Below are positions 32,418 through 36,778 of a DNA stretch of 36,778 nt, one piece after another (position 1 is the first letter of the stretch; every line of letters begins with the position of its first letter). The position numbers and the translations under genes are program-made. Source of the stretch: Clostridia bacterium (GTDB lineage: Bacteria; Bacillota; Clostridia; Oscillospirales; CAG-272). Where the stretch lies: assembly GCA_900769475.1 (NCBI GenBank), contig CAAGGQ010000228.1, positions 1 through 36,778 on the forward strand, written 5' to 3'. Under the pieces are notes generated by a model. It ran no database searches. It had not been told where the DNA came from and saw nothing but the letters and a program-made list of their open reading frames with translations.

Positions 32418-33563
32418 ATGTACACTATGCATTTTGACAAACTAGACCGATTTCTGGACGCCATGCCCGAGCGCGGGATTCCCGCCTGCACCCTCCTGGT
32501 GACGCACAAGGGCGAGCCCCTCTACACCCGCAACGTGGGCTTTGCCGACGTTGAAAAGACCCGCCCCACCTGCGAGGACGACCTCTACTGGGTCTGCTCC
32601 ATCTCCAAGGTGACCACCTGCGTGGCCGCGATGCAGCTGGTGGAAAGCGGAAAGTTGCGCCTGGAGGATCCTGTTTCCAAATACCTTCCCGCCTATGCCA
32701 ACCTCCAAGTGCTGGGTCCCGATAAGATCAGCACCTCCCCCGCCAAGAACGTAATGACCGTGGAGCACCTCTTTACCATGACCGGCGGTCTGGGCTACAG
32801 CATCAAGACCCCTGCCGTGCTGGAAGCGCGGAAGGATCCCATGGCAAGCACAATAGACGTTGTCAATTCCTTTGCTCGGGAGCCCCTCTTTTTCGAGCCC
32901 GGAACCCGCTTCCGCTACAGCCTTTGCCACGACGTCCTCGCCGCGGTGGTGGAGATCGTTTCGGGACTTCGCTTTGCCGATTACGTAAAGAAGAACATTC
33001 TGGATCCTTTGGATATGAAGGATACCGGCTTCCATCTTCCTCCCGAGAAGCAGGCGCGCATGACCACCATGTATCGCTACACCCACGGACTTTCGATCAG
33101 CAAGCCCATCCCCTGCGAGAATTCTTACCGCCTGACCGAGAATTACGATAGCGGAGGAGCCGGACTTTATACCTCGCCTGCCGATCAGATCAAGCTCCTT
33201 ACCGCCCTGGCCTGCGGCGGAAGTGCCCCCAACGGCGCTCGGATCCTACGCCCCGAAACCATTGCCCGCATGGGCGAGAATCGCCTGCCCGATTCTGCCC
33301 GCCCCTACTTTGAGCCCTATCGCTTCTTTGGCTATGGCTGGGGACTTTGCTGCAGAGCCCACGTCAATCCCACGGTGTCCTCCGTTCCCTCCTCGGTGGG
33401 CGAGTTTGGTTGGGACGGTGCCACCGGCTCCTTTGCCTTGGTGGATCCCAAGCGTCAGCTGGCCATGTACTTTGGCCTGCACATCTTTGATTGCACCTAC
33501 ATTTACTACAACGCCCATCCCCGCATGCGGGATATGATCTACGAGGCCCTGGACGAGGCTTGA
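32418..33563 (+). CDS. Beta-lactamase-family (class C type) serine hydrolase
   Basis: The 381 residues belong to the large PF00144 family of penicillin-binding-protein-like esterases and peptidases. The nucleophile motif S-x-x-K is SISK (about 58-61), the Y-x-N position is YSL in FRYSLCHD, and GWDGATGS lies near the C-terminus in place of a KTG motif. No signal peptide is visible, so it is probably cytoplasmic and more likely an esterase or D-amino-acid peptidase than a resistance enzyme. The start is uncertain: ATG 32418 is 2 bp from AAAGGA, ATG 32427 is 11 bp away. It has its own promoter and terminator. Confidence 0.88.
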   Translation: MYTMHFDKLDRFLDAMPERGIPACTLLVTHKGEPLYTRNVGFADVEKTRPTCEDDLYWVCSISKVTTCVAAMQLVESGKLRLEDPVSKYLPAYANLQVLGPDKISTSPAKNVMTVEHLFTMTGGLGYSIKTPAVLEARKDPMASTIDVVNSFAREPLFFEPGTRFRYSLCHDVLAAVVEIVSGLRFADYVKKNILDPLDMKDTGFHLPPEKQARMTTMYRYTHGLSISKPIPCENSYRLTENYDSGGAGLYTSPADQIKLLTALACGGSAPNGARILRPETIARMGENRLPDSARPYFEPYRFFGYGWGLCCRAHVNPTVSSVPSSVGEFGWDGATGSFALVDPKRQLAMYFGLHIFDCTYIYYNAHPRMRDMIYEALDEA

Positions 33564-33578
33564 GAACATACAAAACGC

Positions 33579-33617
33579 AAACAGAACCCGATGGCAAATG
33601 CCATCGGGTTCTGTTTT
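33579..33617. terminator. Bidirectional terminator between convergent genes
   Basis: ACAGAACCCGATGGC pairs with GCCATCGGGTTCTGT, with TTTT after it and AAAC before it. Confidence 0.9.
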
Positions 33618-33636
33618 ATGTTTTATGAAATTCCAA

Positions 33637-35127
33637 TCAGCCCACACCGTACAGGTCAAGGATCTGCTGGAAGGCACTCTCGGTCACGGCACCGTAGGAG
33701 GCCCACTGAGAGGACCACTGGCTGTTGCCGTCGGTGCAGTTGGTGATCAACTGTCTGGGGTCGGGAGAGAAGACGAAGGAGTAGATCTGGCAGAAATCGA
33801 AGGTGATGGATTCACGGATCAGATCGTACATTTCGGCCAGTCTGCCGTCGGGAGCATAGCGAAGCTTTACGCAAGCCTCAAAGTACACGGGAGCAACCTG
33901 ACGATAGGACTCGGATGCCATGCACTCTACCATAGCGGCAGATTCCTGAAGATCCTCGCACTCGATCGGTACACTCCAGATATCATGGGTGTTGGCCACG
34001 TTACTGAGGTATTTCTCCTGCATATCGTCCTTCTTGGGAACCGGAACTACGCCGTAGTCCATTTCGATCTGCTTGCTGATACCCGATTCTACCAGCTGAA
34101 TGGAAGACATGTACATAATGGCACGGTCGGTGAAGAAGGCCGCAGTGTGACCCTTAGTATCCCACATCAGGAAGTCATTGGTATCAGCGGCAGTGTTGAA
34201 GGTATCGATCCACTCGGTCATCTGGCTGGCATCATCCATGATCAACTCGGGAATACCGTCGGCGTTCCGCTGGGAATAACGGTAGCCCATAGCAACGAAC
34301 CAGGTCTCGATCTTTGCCTTGGTACCGGTAACCAGACCAAAGAAATCGTCTGCATCCTTGGTACCGTTGCTGTTCAGGTCTGCCCAAGTATCCTTGGTCA
34401 GCGCCATCATGCGGTCAAAGGTCCACTCGTTGGCCTTTACCAGCTCGTAGGGACTGGTCAGGTTGTGAGCCTCGATGAGCTCGTTGTTGAAGAATACGCC
34501 GTGCAGGTTGCGCAGAGTTGCCTTGGAGGAGCTTTCTACCAGACCGTAGATCACATCATTTACCATTACCTCTTCCATGAAGGCGTCGGGCCACCAGGGA
34601 GCGGTCAGATCGATGTAATCGGTGTCACCCAGGTTCTGGATCAGACCCTGCTGTGCCAGAGCTCCGGGGAACAGGTTGTAGGAAAGCACGCCGTCAAAGG
34701 CATCGCCGGTGGTGGAGGTAGTTTCTACCATTTTGATGAACTCGGCTCTCTTGTTGTTCCAAAGTCCATCCTTGGGCACCCAGGTGATCTCCACGCCAAG
34801 GCGCTCTTCAACGGTGGTCCAGCGGTTGTACACCGCGTTGCCAACCACATCGCTGCTCAGCTCAGCCACGGCAAACAGATCTACCATCTGCTCGGTGCAA
34901 AGGATCTTCATTTCGCGGTTGAAGTTCAGGTCATCGGGCAGGCTATCCAGCAAATAGCCGTCCTGGTCAGTGGCGGGGCCGGTCTCCTCGGTGGTACCGT
35001 TGGTGGAGGGAGCGTTGGTGCCTTGAGGGGTGGTTCCACCCTGGGCACAGCCAGCAAAAACGACCGCAACCGTGCAAAGGGTCACTACCATGCAGAGAAC
35101 GCGGATCCAAACATTGGGATGCTTCAT
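33637..35127 (-). CDS. ABC-type extracellular solute-binding lipoprotein
   Basis: The 496 residues start with a lipoprotein signal (lipobox VFAGC, Cys27), then a Thr/Gly/Ser-rich linker (to about 55) and a two-lobed binding domain of the COG1653 type, usually for oligosaccharides. An EF-hand-like calcium loop, D-L-N-S-N-G-T-K-D-A-D-D (about residues 250-261), is inserted in the first lobe. Start ATG 35127 has AAGGAG 10-12 bp upstream. Genes for permease or ATPase are not adjacent, since the upstream neighbour is a divergent MFS transporter and the downstream neighbour converges; it must work with components coded elsewhere. Confidence 0.85.
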   Translation of the reverse strand: MKHPNVWIRVLCMVVTLCTVAVVFAGCAQGGTTPQGTNAPSTNGTTEETGPATDQDGYLLDSLPDDLNFNREMKILCTEQMVDLFAVAELSSDVVGNAVYNRWTTVEERLGVEITWVPKDGLWNNKRAEFIKMVETTSTTGDAFDGVLSYNLFPGALAQQGLIQNLGDTDYIDLTAPWWPDAFMEEVMVNDVIYGLVESSSKATLRNLHGVFFNNELIEAHNLTSPYELVKANEWTFDRMMALTKDTWADLNSNGTKDADDFFGLVTGTKAKIETWFVAMGYRYSQRNADGIPELIMDDASQMTEWIDTFNTAADTNDFLMWDTKGHTAAFFTDRAIMYMSSIQLVESGISKQIEMDYGVVPVPKKDDMQEKYLSNVANTHDIWSVPIECEDLQESAAMVECMASESYRQVAPVYFEACVKLRYAPDGRLAEMYDLIRESITFDFCQIYSFVFSPDPRQLITNCTDGNSQWSSQWASYGAVTESAFQQILDLYGVG

Positions 35128-35170
35128 TTCTATTCTTCTCCTTGATTTTATTCGACAATGTCGTTATTTC

Positions 35171-35199
35171 ATTGTATCACGATTTCACCAAAAAGTCAA
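35171..35199 (-). promoter_or_regulatory. Promoter of the solute-binding lipoprotein gene
   Basis: On the minus strand TTGACT (35199-35194), 17-bp spacer, TACAAT (35176-35171). Confidence 0.75.
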
Positions 35200-35361
35200 T
35201 AAAAAAACAAACTCTTCTGTTACTTTTTTAAACTTTTTCAAACTTTTTCAAAACCGAGAACTGGCACAATTCCCTGCCTCGTTCTTAGACTCCTCCTCCA
35301 AATTGACAAAAAATGAATGCTTTTTGACAGAAAAACACGATTTTTCTTCATTTTTCTATGC

Positions 35362-35367
35362 TATAAT
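35362..35367 (+). promoter_or_regulatory. -10 box of the MFS transporter gene
   Basis: TATAAT lies 30 bp before the start codon, with no good -35 at 17 bp (the region is T-rich). AAAGGAGG precedes ATG 35397. The gap 35200-35361 is AT-rich, contains two TTGACA hexamers (35303, 35324) with no matching -10, and no gene. Confidence 0.5.
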
Positions 35368-35396
35368 GATACGGTCTTAAAAAAAGGAGGTTTCTT

Positions 35397-36683
35397 ATGA
35401 AAGAAAAGCAAAAGGATCCCTATTCTCTCAGCCGATTGATGTATATTTTGGAGGCGGCCTTTGAATATTTTATATCCCTCTTGATGATCGGCGCCTACAT
35501 TGCTAAGGTGGCCACCACCATTGGGATCTCGGACAGTACCACCGGAATTTTGACGTCCTTCGTTTCCCTGGGGCTCTGCTTCCAATGCGTTGCCATCTTC
35601 CTCGCGACAAAACGCCCGGTCAAGCGCTGGGTAAGCCTGTTGCACGTGCTCAATCAGCTCTGCTTTTCCCTGGTCTATTTCGTCCCCTTCCTTCCCTCCT
35701 CCAAAGCCCTTAAGATCGGGTTGTTCATTCTCTTTTTGCTGGGAGGACATATTCTGAACAACGTGGTCAACGCTCCCAAGACCCGCTGGTTTATGGATCT
35801 GGTGGAGGACAAGAAGCGAGGGACCTTTACCGCCACCAAGGAGATCGTATCCCTCCTGGGAGCTATGCTCTTTACTTTTACGGTGAGCACCGTGATCGAT
35901 ACTCTGGAGGCCCGCGGCGACCTCTACGGCTCCTTCCTGTTTTGCGGCATCGGCATCTTTGTTTTGATGTTGCTGCACACCGCCACCCTGTTGCTCTCCA
36001 AGGAGAAGCCGGCCCCCGTCGCATCCGCCGATGCCGAGAGCACGTGCAAGATGCTCAAGGGACTGCTGAAAAACAAATCGCTGTGGCAGGTGATCCTGGT
36101 GGTCAGCCTTTGGAACGTGGCAAGCTATGTCACCGTTCCCTTTTTGGGCACCTACCAGGTCAAGGAGCTGGGATTCTCCATGCTCTTTGTGTCCGGGATC
36201 ACCGTGCTCTACTCGGTCAGCCGCGCCCTCATCTCCCGTCCCATGGGACGCCTGGCCGACCGCACCTCCTTTCTGAACATGCTCAGCATTTGCTTTGTAT
36301 TCATGGCCTTGGCCTTTGGGGTGGGGATCTTCGTTACCCCTGCCAACGGCAAGCTGCTCTTTTCCCTTCACTATCTGCTCTACGCCCTGGGAGGCGCCGG
36401 CATTACCAGCAGTGAGATTAACCTGATCTACGATTGCGTGGATGAGGAGCACCGCATGGGGGCGCTGGCTCTGCGCAGTACCGTTTCAGGTCTGGCCGGC
36501 TTTTTGACCACCCTGGCCATCAGCCCATTGGTGGACCACATCCAAAAAAACGGAAACACCTTTTTGGGCAGATCGCTCTACGCCCAGCAGCTGCTCTCGG
36601 CCATTTCGTTGACCATTCTCCTCGGCCTTCTGCTCTACGTCAGACGGCTGCTCAAAAAGAAAAACAAGAAGCTGCGTCATTAA
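35397..36683 (+). CDS. Major facilitator superfamily transporter
   Basis: The 428 residues form about 12 membrane helices in two halves, joined by a charged central loop (about 198-222, SKEKPAPVASADAEST). The loop between helices 8 and 9 has SRPMGRLADRTSF, a version of the MFS signature G-R-L-A-D-R. ATG 35397 has AAAGGAGG 7 bp upstream. The C-terminus is very basic (KKKNKKLRH). Substrate unknown; sugar or drug export are both possible. Single gene with its own terminator. Confidence 0.88.
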   Translation: MKEKQKDPYSLSRLMYILEAAFEYFISLLMIGAYIAKVATTIGISDSTTGILTSFVSLGLCFQCVAIFLATKRPVKRWVSLLHVLNQLCFSLVYFVPFLPSSKALKIGLFILFLLGGHILNNVVNAPKTRWFMDLVEDKKRGTFTATKEIVSLLGAMLFTFTVSTVIDTLEARGDLYGSFLFCGIGIFVLMLLHTATLLLSKEKPAPVASADAESTCKMLKGLLKNKSLWQVILVVSLWNVASYVTVPFLGTYQVKELGFSMLFVSGITVLYSVSRALISRPMGRLADRTSFLNMLSICFVFMALAFGVGIFVTPANGKLLFSLHYLLYALGGAGITSSEINLIYDCVDEEHRMGALALRSTVSGLAGFLTTLAISPLVDHIQKNGNTFLGRSLYAQQLLSAISLTILLGLLLYVRRLLKKKNKKLRH

Positions 36684-36749
36684 AGCAGCTTCAAAATCAA
36701 AAAACGTATCGTAGCCTTGAAGTAAAATTCATAGCTACGATATTTTTTA
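36668..36749 (+). terminator. Terminator region of the MFS gene
   Basis: A hairpin AAGCTGC/GCAGCTT overlaps the stop codon (about 36669-36691). A second hairpin ATCGTAGC/GCTACGAT (36708-36741) is followed by ATTTTTT. The last 30 bp of the window hold nothing identifiable. Confidence 0.75.
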
Positions 36750-36778
36750 GGATTACAGGTATTTTCTGTAGCGGACAC

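Noticed and set aside
35324..35367. TTGACA at 35324 as -35 of the MFS gene
   Set aside because: The distance to TATAAT at 35362 is 32 bp, far from the usual 16-18.

Overview
The window looks like a contig from an uncultivated member of the Clostridia (Bacillota). The evidence is the order rpoB-rpoC then rpsL-rpsG-fusA-tuf, a SAM-I riboswitch on metK, an FMN riboswitch on a RibU-type ECF component, strong sigma-A type promoters with 17-bp spacers, AGGAGG ribosome binding sites and Clostridia-type small genes. I cannot name a genus.

Positions 1 to about 4,300 are an AT-rich accessory strip that looks like a decayed defence or mobile-element region. It holds the tail of an unidentified gene, a tRNA-shaped RNA whose anticodon arm is replaced by a 20-bp hairpin, a truncated HEPN (ApeA-like) gene, an overlapping DUF6809 pair, and an AAA ATPase controlled by a promoter between two 38-bp palindromes. 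The ATPase is cut off and joined out of frame to a Cap15-type CBASS effector that has no CD-NTase partner. A tRNA-Ser(UGA) 3' half without its 5' half (3284-3339) reads as the right attachment site of an element extending left of the window. Two diverged copies of one gene 3' end plus terminator lie at 296-371 and 3929-4004.

Positions 4,300 to 16,500 carry core and semi-core genes: tdk; a 4'-phosphopantetheinyl transferase with a Nudix-GNAT fusion, divergent from a Fur/PerR-family regulator; a translationally coupled mreB - sialidase-like - pepD operon; a metK - small membrane protein - recD2 - comF cluster behind a SAM-I riboswitch; and a COG2426 small export protein.

Positions 16,500 to 30,500 hold ribU, the str operon (rpsL, rpsG, fusA, tuf) and rpoBC, all on the minus strand, with separate promoters for rpoB and rpsL. 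The most unusual object is in the ribU leader. The FMN aptamer (17240-17643) is interrupted, between its last hairpin and its closing strand, by about 250 nt made of three head-to-tail units of about 84 nt. Each unit folds as an outer stem enclosing three hairpins (a cloverleaf), and the P1 helix of the aptamer still closes perfectly around the insert.

Positions 30,500 to the end encode a lipoprotein with an endonuclease/exonuclease/phosphatase domain, a divergent beta-lactamase-family serine hydrolase, an ABC-type solute-binding lipoprotein with an EF-hand-like loop and no adjacent permease, and an MFS transporter.
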